Of a stretch of DNA of 64,000 nucleotides, positions 38,401 to 50,400 are shown piece after piece. Source of the DNA: Leuctra nigra (taxonomy: Eukaryota; Arthropoda; Insecta; Plecoptera; Leuctridae); assembly GCA_934045905.1 (NCBI GenBank), contig OW203768.1, forward strand, positions 15,404,316-15,468,315, read 5' to 3'. The notes under the pieces were generated by a model. The model was not told the origin of the DNA and ran no database searches. It saw only the letters and a program-made list of their open reading frames with translations. The translations under genes and the position numbers were made by a program. Positions within the stretch are counted from its first letter, which is position 1, and each line of letters opens with the position of its first letter.

Positions 38401-41400
38401 ACGACATCGAGAGAGAATGGGGAATGAGAAATCCAATATAAAAGTGCGATAATCCTGATCCAAAGTTTCGCGTTGTCTACTAAAACTACTAAATAATGTA
38501 CATCCCTTTTTGTGGCGTCATATCTAGATAAATGCTAGGCCGGCGAGCATATGCTCATGTATAAGGGCTACCCATGCCCTCCATTCTCGGGCGGCCTCCC
38601 TTCTCGGGCCGGCTCTCTCCCCGAATCGGGTCCCACCAGCCCGAACCCTCCCGCCCCCGGTCCGTCTCCGTTCCGGCCTGGCCTGGCCTTCCCACCAGTG
38701 CTGGACTCCCCCGGTCCGGGCCCCTCCCGAAGACCTCCATTTATGATCCACAAAATTGAAAAATAAATTGAAACGTGCGCAAAATGACCTCGTTGTTGAA
38801 TGTCATGTGTCAGGAGTGGGATGGACTTCATATGTATGTGATGTTGTTGATGTTGACGGGTTGTTTGTTTGTCTGTTGCAGTACGGCTCCGACGAGTTTG
38901 CGCAGGACTCGCCTCGCTACACGTCGCCCAAGACTGCCGGCATCTACGGCGACTCATACTACACAATAGGTGAGTACACACATCATCACATACTCGAGTA
39001 TCTTGTCCTTGTTCGCTCCTCTTTTCCGTAAGCGACGCGACTTAGCAGTGTCAAGTGTGTGCTCCAAGAGAAGGGAATCCTCGCCAAAGACGCATTTTTA
39101 GGATATTTATGCGTTTTGTTGACACAAGTCATCAGAAGAAGTCATTTTCAGGGAACCATTCAAGATTACATGGACACCTTTATACTCATATTTTTCCCAG
39201 AATATTGAGCCTTTTCTATACACTTGAAAAGAAATAATGAAAGTAATATAACTGGCACGAAACATTCGAAGAGATATACAGTTTGATTGAAACAAGAACC
39301 ATATTGTGCCAGCTTCTCGGCTTGATACTTGTCGATTGAGTTGCCTAGCAACTAGGTTCTCATTATCAAGTGAGATGCAATGTGAGCCTCCTGATTTCAA
39401 CCTACACTCAGCATATTCATCACAATCATCATTACTCTGTCATGTTACGCCCTCGTCGTCTTGTCGACATCTTCTGCTACAGCAGGCCTTGCATCATAGT
39501 ACCTTCTAGACCTCTAGGTAGCACTTGACATCCTTCCATGATCAACAATTACGAGCTTTATGCTGCAATTTTTTGTTACTTTTACGACACACTGTTTTCT
39601 ATAAACTTTTGCCTTTTAAATTCGTCTAAGCTCCTTCAGGGCTTGACCTTTTTTCTACTATTTGCCCATTGTCAAACCCATTCGATGGCCCCCGGTAGGT
39701 AGGTAGCTGTAGGTAGGTACCCGGAATAAGAGGTTATATACCTATTTTAATATTTTAAGTTAATTTCGATTTTTCTTTGTTTATTTGACTGATTTTACCT
39801 ACGTTTATTTGGCTTATATAAATACGATTATTAATTTTAAAATACATGTAGTCTGAATTACGAATATTTTTGCAAAGTTTTACATATCTTCTTTTATTTT
39901 GGCCAATAAAAATACGACTTTTAATGAAAACAATCTGAATTGTCTTAAAAATCGAATGAATACCCCACGAAATGGGTCCTATTTGTGTGGATTCCATCAC
40001 CTATCTCTCGTACAGGAACTAATTCTTGATTACCTTTGATTCGCCCCCGACTGGCCCCACTGTCAGTGACTGTCACAGTACCCTGCATGGCTGAGGATCT
40101 TGGGCTGATGCGAGATTCCAATAAGTCTGTTATTGTTGTTGACGCAGAAGTGAGACAAACACTTGACTTGTTTGTGTGCTGAGCTCTCGAATACCTCGCC
40201 TTAGCTGACGACATTGCTTGCATTCGATGCACAAGTTTATAGCTCTCTGCATTTAGCGTCCAATCAAGACCAGTAATATCTGCCCTAGCTTGTTTTTAGA
40301 CAAATGTATTTCGTTCTATGTTTCAACATTGAAGAAGAACAACGAGTGTTATGTAAAACCAAAGACTCATTTATGCTAAATCCATGTAATTTTTTTTTAA
40401 TGTATCAAAAATATAACACAATACAAATTCAAATAAACCACCAGATGGATAATTGATTGGTAATTAATCATTATTGTAAATAACAAAATACAATTCAAAT
40501 TGGACAATTTCAATCAGAATCCAATCGGATTTCTTTCGCTTGAAATTGAAATTTCCCAAATTGAATTGTGTCCAGGTAATATTTTGATGGTGTCAAGTGA
40601 GCGGATTATTATTGTTGTCAAAGGTATATGTTTGCTTCCCCCTAATTCTCAGTACGTATTGCACCCAAATGGCAAAAAAAAAATATTGGTGTGAGTTTCA
40701 ATCACTGTAATTTCCTGCTTGAGAATAAGTGTGATTTTTTTTCAATTGTCACAATGGAGAGACAATTATCTCATTGGAGATCCCTTTTAAGTCATCATAA
40801 CCATTTTGCTCTATGGACCACAATAATGACTTATTATTTGATCTTGAAGCGGCAAACCCTTCCATCCCTTCCCTAATGCAATGCCTTATGTCCACACATG
40901 AACCGATGTTGTAATATTATGAGTGGTTCTGACGATGGTTGTGTGTTTCAGATGGCGGTGCACAGGACCCGTGGCAGGGTGGTTCCTACGCCGGCTACAG
41001 TTCACCAGCTCACTTGCCACCCCCTCACCTGGCGCAATCCTTCCCTCCCCCCATGCACCTCGCCCACGAGCCCATGGTGAGTAACAAGCAATTCACACAC
41101 GACAAGATTTCATATGGATGGCTCCAGTATATCCTGCAATTTTAATAATTGTGTAAATACTTCTGTTATCTACTTCACATAATTTTTCTTGCAAAATGAA
41201 GTACCAGGGTAAACTGTTGACAAAGCTCCATGCAATACAGCTACGATGGATGGGCAGTAAATGTTTAGGGGATAATCAATTGATGCACTCCCCAAATCCA
41301 GTCTCCAATTCAATAATTCATTACATTTTTATTTGAGTAGTAAGTACCTATTACAAATTGCAAACTCATCAGTGGAAAATTAGGAAGGACAGTATCCCAC

Positions 41401-44400
41401 AAAGTATGGTAGTAGGCAATTTGTTTAGCCTTTGATTCTTCCATTTCTATAAACAGTAGAAGCATGTAGAAGGTGAGAACGCTTTGGAAGCAAATAATTT
41501 CTAAAATTGTCTCTGAATCGTGTGTATAACTTGTGTGTGTTTTCGCAGGGGTATGCGTCCATGTCCCCCGGCGGCCAGCAAGACCCCGCGCTGCCCAGCC
41601 TGCCACCCATGTCCAGCTTCCGAGGACCGGGCCCCGGGGGCCAGGTGCCTCCCACGAGTCCCGCCCTCTACCACAGTCCCGCGCTCTCACAGACACCTGG
41701 CGACACGCTCGGCAAAGCACTGGCGTCGGTAAGTTGCCAAAGATTACACACTTGCGGATGCATTTGAACATTATACCTACTGAAATGTTTTCAATCAAGT
41801 ATCCTTCAAATCTCATAACTCACCCATTTAATTAAATGTTAATAATTGTTTATTATACAATTCAAATAGGTATGTATAGATGGAGGCAATTGAATAATAC
41901 GAGAATCCCTACTTCAATTACATAGGAATGGTATAGTCTAGAAATCTCAAAATATAAAATTAATTCCTAATAATCTACCGGGGGATAATTTTTTTGTTCA
42001 TTCAAAAGGTTGTTTCCCTGCGAAGAATGTTTTCTTGACATTTGAAGAAAATGGCGTTTCAGCCATTTATAATGACCACGTTTTCCTTGAACTGTCATCA
42101 GTTTTCATATGAGCAAGTCAACTGGAACGAACCCTGGGTGTCTTGGTATATACCTACTGGAGAATTATTGATAATTAACCACAAGATAAAATTTAGTATA
42201 CTGACTGGAATAAAGACTGGTACTGATTATAAGTAACCAGAAAATTGTGTCTCTAATTAATTTTGTTAAACTATAGCTCTATAGGCCAACTCTCGATCAC
42301 GTTTCTCCCTGCCTCCGTCGCCGCACGACACTTGATGTTCTAATGGATTCTCTTGGTTGCCTCCCAGCAGATCTACCCGACCGACCAGAGCGTCAGCAGT
42401 TACAGTTCCAACCCCTCCACTCCCGTTAGTTCCCCGCCCCCGCTGACGGTGGGCGGAGCGCCGCAGCAGGGCGCGTGGCCCCCCGCGCACGCCGCCACCC
42501 CCGCGTCGCCGCACTTCGCGCCCGATCGGTCACTACACATGGTGAGTGCGCAGTTAGCCTATTTGTTGTGTGATTGTGTTGACTTTTAATTTTACGTGTG
42601 ATCGTGATGTCGAACTCCTTTCCTGTCAATGCAGATGACGTTGCATTCCAAAATGAACATCTTTTTAGCAAATTATTGTCAATCTGGGTTATTCACGTCG
42701 TCCTTAGTAGCTCTCCCCATGAATCCCAGAAAAATTGTATACATAACTAATGTTCCATCATCAGGGAAAGTATGTCGATTGTTAATTACGACAGTGAAGA
42801 AATGAAGGCCTAATACTGTACCCTGCGGTATACCAAGAGTTAATGGTAGAGATAAAGAGTTGATTCGGACTTATTTTACTCTTTTCTAAAAGACACTCGA
42901 AAAATATCACTAATCAGCATTTCAGCAGAATAGATTCCATAATTTTCTATGTTTATAAATAGCCATTGTGCTTTGGCTAGGTCCAAAATACTACCCACCA
43001 CACCTTCTATTTCCAATCCAATCTATATTTAAAATAGAATTAAAAACTAATTGAAATAGACAATGATATTTTGGCAATTTATTATTTTTTAACTTTTGTG
43101 TCTTTTCCTTGCATGTTACAAGTTAAGTTGTTTTTTACTTTGAATTTCGTCGCAGATTGCTCGCATGAAAACAAAGCTTTTGAAACCTGCACTCGTATAC
43201 ACACAGGATTTATGATTTTATTATTTTGTAAAACTCAATAAGTATTAAATTCAGTTCACTGCTTTTTAAATTGATCATTGAAACTGACTATCTGAAAACA
43301 TGATGTCAGTGGCATTGATACAGTTATTGAAGGCAGCGATGAATTTAATAAGTGGGTCCAAATCACAGGGTTACATCATCTGTTTACCAATTGTGGGGAA
43401 TATAATACACAACAAAATGCTTCCTTTCTTAGGAAATGTACATGCATTTTTACAACTTTCGTTGTCCAAAACCCACGTTAAGGTCAAGTAAACTTGATTG
43501 GTTGACCTTGGTGGTCTTTCATTGGGCTTTGACAACTTAAATTCTGTAAAATTACACTGGAGCAAGTTTGTGTGTATGCAATTCCTCAAACCTGGTAGAA
43601 CAGATATTACATTTTACCACATCTTGTATGATCTGGTGAATTTGGCCCCTGTCTTGAGTTCTTACACGACGGAATGAACGCATGGTGTGTAACGCTTGTT
43701 CCCCTGCCCCCGCAGAGCACGCAACCCGAGCAGCAGAGACTCGACGACGCCATCGGCTTCCTCAGAGAACAGGCCGTCGTAAGAACACCTCTTATTTATC
43801 ATTTCGTAGAACGTTACCGACCTCACACTGCATGCTTTCTCGATTGTTTTATTAGTTGCTTTAAATGTATGCAGCGACTGTTTGCCATTTTGCCTGAATA
43901 TAAGATTTGATGCTCTTCAGGAGCAAATTCTTGAGAGTTTGTCAGCAATGTTCTTTTCAACTGCCTAGATTACTAGTGACACTATATACCAACTCTAGTT
44001 ATAAAATCTTATGTGTCTAGTCATACAGGTCAAATTGTTTTCACTCTTGTCAAAGCATAGAGCTGAGAATGTTCTATCAATAACTAACTAATATTTGAGA
44101 CACAAAGTAAAACTTATAGAATCTTCATTTTCTTCAATTTTCTTGAAAAGATTGTATCCACGGAATTTACCTGGGGGTTTGCTTAATGTCTGATATCGAT
44201 TACCTAGCCTGATTCATTTAAGCCTATGTAGAGCACACTAACACAGTTTCTTCAAAAATTTAGAAAATTAAAAATGTACATGAAACTACTGACAAAGTTT
44301 GTGGAGGGGTTATTATAAATGTTTCTATAAATTAAGTCAAAACTCCCATGCGTCTATTTCTTCGCTATCTATAATATTGCTCTAGGCAACGTTGTAAGCC

Positions 44401-47400
44401 GCAATTGTTTGTCGCAGGGGACGCGCATGGAGGAGCGACTGGACGACGCGATCAACGTGTTGCGCAACCACGCCGAGCCGCAGACACATTCCAACGGCGC
44501 GCTGCTGGCGGCGTACGCGCACCACCAGCAGGTAGACCCGAGCCCGGGGCCGGCGTATCAGCCGCCCGGCTTGCAGGACACCGACGGACCCATCAAGATA
44601 GAGAGGCTGCCCACCGGAGCGAGTGAGTAGCAGCGCAATTTACACACACATCGCTAGAGAAAATATATTTATTCGTTAGGCCAAAAATGTAGTATTGATA
44701 TTAATCTGCATAAAGTCTAGTTTACCAGGTTCAATTTTTCATTCCATTCATTGAGCTAGAACCGGTTCTGTGTTCAATGCATTGAAGTCAACAATGAACT
44801 CACTGGTTATTTTGCTTCAATTTCGTGACTAAACGGTTACATTTGCAGATCCAAAAGATTGAACTTAATGAATTAATGTAATATTGAACCTTGTAACTAG
44901 GCTTAAAAAGATAATACAAATTGGTACAAATAGTATATAAAAATAAAATAATTGAAAGTTCCAAATGTATTACTTTTTGTAAGAGATACAAAATACCCAA
45001 ATGAACTGAGGCCCATTTGTTTTTTTAAGAAATATAAATTTTTAAACACGTATGGAAGTAAATGTTTTGCAAACAATATCCTGAAATGATGATTTCCAGC
45101 TTCATGCTCCCTTCCAAGGTCATCAGTGATTGCAAATCCTGCTGAAGCTAACTCTGAACCTTCCATGCGAATGGAATGTAGTGGTAAACATCTGCCCGCT
45201 TCTGGTTTCTCAGAGAAGCGGAAAGAGCCGACGGGCGGCGCAGCGGACACCAAGCCGAGCAGCTCGGAGTTGGCCAACAGCCAAGGCAGCACGACCAACA
45301 CGACGTCGGCGGCCAACAGCACGTCGGGGGCGAAGGCTTCCAAGAGATCGCGGAGATAGTAAGTCACTACGTCACCAACAATAGCAGCTGTCATGAGACC
45401 AATTCAAACCCAGACATTTGAGAATAGCAATATACAAACCCACTAGCTAGTTTGTTTTCATGTCTAACATTTTGCATTGTTATTCCATTAATAAATTAAA
45501 TATAAGACCGGCAGAAAACATTGCAAATTTCACAAATAAATTAACTGCTGCCCATTAATAATTATGGGTCTCTTTTCTGGTAATCCAAAAGCTTGGAAAA
45601 ATTTACATCTTGTTTCTCTATATAATTATTATTACTATGTTTGCTATTCACGGAGATAGGCTACCACAAAACACAACTTCTACATAACTTTGTACATCCA
45701 TTAAGATGGATAGGTTTTGTAAATTTTATTAGCAAAAATTTGATTGAATTGTGGCCAGCCGGTCTCCAGTAGTCCTGCGGCCCTAGTGTTGGTGGGAACA
45801 CCCACCCCCTGACCCATTAAATTGGAACCAGCGGATAGATGATTATTTATAAGGTAAATTAGCTTCATTTCAAAACCCCATAAAACGTGCCGTGCAGTTC
45901 AATGTTTTTGATTACCAGAACAAAAGAGACAAACGCTTGACACGTAATTTATTTAAATACTGACTTCATATATTCATATTGGATTTCTCATTGGAATCTA
46001 TATAGGAAGTAAAGTTCAAGAACATTTAACCTGTGAATATTTCCACTGTTCCAGTGTTTTGAACCAATATGCCTTTGGGGTACCTACTACCTAAATTTTA
46101 CATTAATTGAATACAATTCCATATCATTATTCATCTGGGGTCATTCACTCAGTCATTTTAGGTGCCTAGAATCATGCTTTATCTCTTCATAATTGAGTTT
46201 AAATGAAATGTAATATTTTTTAAAAATAATTCAGTGTAAAATATTGTCTAATACCTAGTTAAGTGTCTATTTCAGATTTAAAAGGATTGTTGCTTGGAAC
46301 TTTAAATTAATCAGTGCGATTTGCTCATACTGTAATGTCATGTCATAACTGCAAATGTCATAAGTGACATTTGCAGTAATACAAATGTCACTTATTAGTT
46401 GAGCCTCGACCTTGCACAATACTGAACATGCTAGCCAATAGCTCTGGTAGCTTAGTCTGACGCGTGTTTTGCAATTGTTGTTCGAGTGCCGACGAGGAGT
46501 CTGAGGATCCCGGCACGAAGGTCGTGCGCGAGAAGGAGCGACGCCAGGCGAACAACGTCCGAGAGAGGTGAGTGGCAAGCAGCGCGACCGAAGCCCCGTT
46601 CGCATCTCGACTTGGAGCGAGCCCAAACCAATCCGTGCACGTGGAACTGCGACTCAGATGCAAAATTATTCATTCTCTATATATTTTGACTCCTCTCTTA
46701 GTCTCTAATTTATATTTAATAAATTTAATATCATTTTGTTGTTTTGTAGACGTTTCGTGTCAACTTTTGTCTGTCAGAAACTAAATCAGTATTGTATCGA
46801 ATTGCCTTTGATTTTTGTTCAACTACTTGCAATGGTCCCTGAATACAGTGAAGATTCATATTCCTTAACCTAATTTCAAAAACGTTTCACAATAGATGCC
46901 AATGGAATTACTTGATTGTTTCCTCACAACAACATGAAATGTTGGGTATAATTATTTTTCTGATAGAGAGGTTATATTTTGCATCTGCGTCGACTGGTCT
47001 TTAGGATTTCAAACCAAATTCTCCTAGTTTAAAAGTAACATTACATCAGGCAGAGGAATACGGGGGCTGCCTTTCAGTACTCTGCGCTCTTTTCCTGCAT
47101 TCTAGGAATAATGAACAAATTATATTTGTACATCTTTTGTATCCTTGCTGAATGCTGGGCTGGATTGGTTGTGGTTTAACATTACTCCTTGGTTTTCTCT
47201 TATTTTGGTTAATAAATCTAATAAGATCGATTAATTGATCTTTCTGCTCATCACACTCATGTTTTGTTCAAATTTACCAAGTTGAATCGTAGTCACATCA
47301 CTAGAGAGTATGTCACAACTTGTTCGCGGTAAGAGCTGTCACGATCACTGTTGTCAGGAAATAGCTAGTGGGCTCAATCCCCGCTCGAGTCTGTACAACG

Positions 47401-50400
47401 AAAGTGATTCTTGACGTAATTTGTACGTGTCATTTTCCAAACTAAAATATACTCTGGAATATTTACTCTTACGATTCCTAAATTAAATTAATTTATAAAC
47501 TACGAACTTCAATACTCTTCTACATTTCTGTTATATTATTTCTTAACATGTGACGGAATAGAATAGTACATACCTACTAACAACGGTATATAGTAGGTAT
47601 AATTCTTTTCAGATTCCTAATATTATATTCGGACTGAAAAAAGTGCATATCGACTTTCGATCTTTTAAAACGATGTTCCTCTAGTTTTGCATAAGTTTGT
47701 AACAAAGCGGGAGACACATATCTCTAGTGGTGTGCTATAATTCGGCATGGACTACGCAACGAATGATCTACGCTCCGCGCGAACGACGGGCTTGAACGTT
47801 GCGTGTTTGCTCACCGAACCTGTCTTTAAAACATCATCTTCACATCACTAACATCGCTCTCCAGGACCAGGGTCTAATCAATTCCCTAGAAGTTGCATTC
47901 AAATTCCGACGGGATTTCTATCCTCGCTCGCTAACATTTTATAATGTTAATTTTTGCAAGTCGGTATTGTTATAGTCGGTATTGTTAAACTATTGTTATA
48001 GTTTATTGTATTGTTATTGACATTGTTATTGTCGGTATAGCCTTTTCAATAACGTGTCAGCAAGTGAAATTCAGAATCAATAGATTAATATTACAAGAAA
48101 AAATTAGAATTCATTCAGAGGAAATTCTGCTGCTTGTTCATTATTTAAATCTTTCGTTATCTTGTAAAAGTATTTAAAATGAATTTGAATGCAGCTGCAA
48201 TACATCAAAAACAAAAGCCTACCTATGGGTGCAGAGGGGTGGGTGAATTTAGAGGAGGCATATGGTTCAACACTGGCCCCACGCTTGCGCAACAACGATG
48301 ACTGACGTGTTGTTGTCTTGCTATTGTTGTTCGAGCGCGGATGACGAAGACGAAGACCCCCGGCGGAAAGCGGAACGGGAGAAGGAAAGGAGACAAGCAA
48401 ACAACGCGCGGGAGAGGTGAGCGAAACACGCAACAACGACGCAACGCGACGTCCCCCTCCCTCATTGTACCGGTGTTAACAACGCAGTTCCTTAGAGGGT
48501 GGTCAGGCGTGGTTAGCTACGCAAGATGTCTTCACATTCTTTCAGTTTATTTCTTCGGTTTCCGTTTCATGAGACTTCTTTTAACTTCATGTACAATTTT
48601 AATTTTGAACCTAGAAAATTTTTGACAAAATAAATAACATTCATACTTGCTGTAGTATGTAAACTATTAGTAAACTTTTCCACCATTTGCCTTTAAGAAA
48701 ACTTAAAAGTAAAAACTAAGGGATGAAACTGTAGATATTATCATGGATTAAAACTGCCGCTATATTCGTAGCAGCTGTTTAGACACTTTCTTGTCAACGT
48801 AATTTGTACGTCTACAGTTGCACAACTGTTGTACTAACCCCATCAAGTGATCACTGGCAAGAAGTGAGATGTATCATCCGCAAGCGATGATCGGAACGAA
48901 CGTAGCTAACCGACGCCAGTGCCGCTTTCTCTCCAAGAGTGTAGTTCATGTAACCAGGCTCGACAATGTCCTTGTTTCCTATCGCTGTTATAGGAACTGC
49001 ACTACCACCAGGAAACTGTCGACGTTAACAGTACCGGCTATGTCGCCAAGCATCATTCAGTTGTTGCCTTTTTCACATTACACTGTTTTTTTTTTAGAAT
49101 TATGTTATTGCTGCAAAGGAAAGTAATGCTATGTTTAATTCTAAGCAACTATACAGTTTCTGTTCTATTAATTCAAAATTTATGAGATTCAAAATTTTTA
49201 ATTTACAGTAGCAGTCAATGTGAATATTTGACATTGCATGCATTTGGAATATTTAGCAATAACGTACCTACATTGTTAGATGAATGCATAGATTGTAATT
49301 AATAGTACATTATCACCAGTGAATATTTGAATGATAAACTAAGCTATTGGTCCTGGGTTCGATCCCCAGCAAGGGAATGTGAAACTAGCAACAAGGCCAG
49401 CATTGTTAACGCCTGCCCGTTTTCTGTTTTCCCTTTCTAGGGTGCGGGTGAAAGACATAAATGAGGCATTCTTGGAACTCGGGCGAATGTGCATGGCGCA
49501 CCTAAATACCGAAAAACTCGAAACGAAATTAAACGTCCTCCACCAGGCGGTAGAAATAATAACCACCCTGGAGCAACAAGTGCGAGGTAGGCATGCAGCG
49601 ACGTGACACGAGCTATTCCGCTGTTGCAGGATCCGAATCCGAGACATCAACGAGGCGTTGAAGGAGCTCGGCCGGATGTGCATGACCCACCTCAAGACGG
49701 ACAAGCCGCAGACCAAGCTCGGCATTCTCAACATGGCCGTCGAGGTCATAATGAACCTCGAGCAGCAAGTCAGAGGTCAAGAGACTGCTTGTTCATCGTC
49801 TGTCAGCCTGACGTTATCACTGCTTGTCGGAATTTCATCTCGTTTAGCTTGAATCAGTATCTATTGAACACTTTGATCACTAAGCAACGCCATTTAACGA
49901 GTTGAAGGTATCAAGCAGCCATAACGGCAGGTTTTGTATTGTAATTTCACATGTTTGTTTGTACTGTCCAAATGGTAGAAAATTTCTGTTGTGACCCAAA
50001 ACTAAATGATGTATGCTGAAAGAAATGTATATAATATAATTGTATCACAGCAGCAAAGCTCAAAGATTGTTTTACCACCATTACAAAATTTAGAGCAAAA
50101 GTACCAATTTAATGAAATTACATGGAATGAAGTATTATTTAATGCATTCTGTATCCATATTAATATAGATTACTCGTAGACAAATAATATTTTTGGGAAT
50201 ACAAAAACTTCATTGCCATTTCTCAGATCTAAAATAAATATCTCGATAACTCTCATGTTATCAACTGTCGTGTTGTCAAAGTGTGAAGTCATGTACTGAC
50301 TTTTCCGCTTTTTCCACAGAACGCAACCTGAACCCGAAGGCGGCGTGTTTGAAGCGGAGAGAAGAAGAGAAAGCGGAAGACGGACCCAAGTTGGGCGGCC

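Noticed and set aside
38555..38760. Pro/Gly-rich frames as an additional da exon
   Set aside because: All frames are low complexity, no phase-compatible acceptor/donor pair was convincing, and no conserved E-protein segment is missing at this point.
40000..40232. 95-codon - strand frame inside a da intron
   Set aside because: No recognisable domain; its end overlaps the dispersed repeat motif, so it is probably repeat-derived.
45098..45213. Upstream extension of the da linker exon (open frame from 45126)
   Set aside because: The acceptor GGTTTCTCAG at 45213 gives perfect phase with the previous exon, and the upstream part is AT-rich without conserved residues.
49345..49380. A tRNA gene near 49.35 kb
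   Set aside because: Only the T-arm and B box are recognisable; no acceptor stem, D arm or anticodon arm could be folded.
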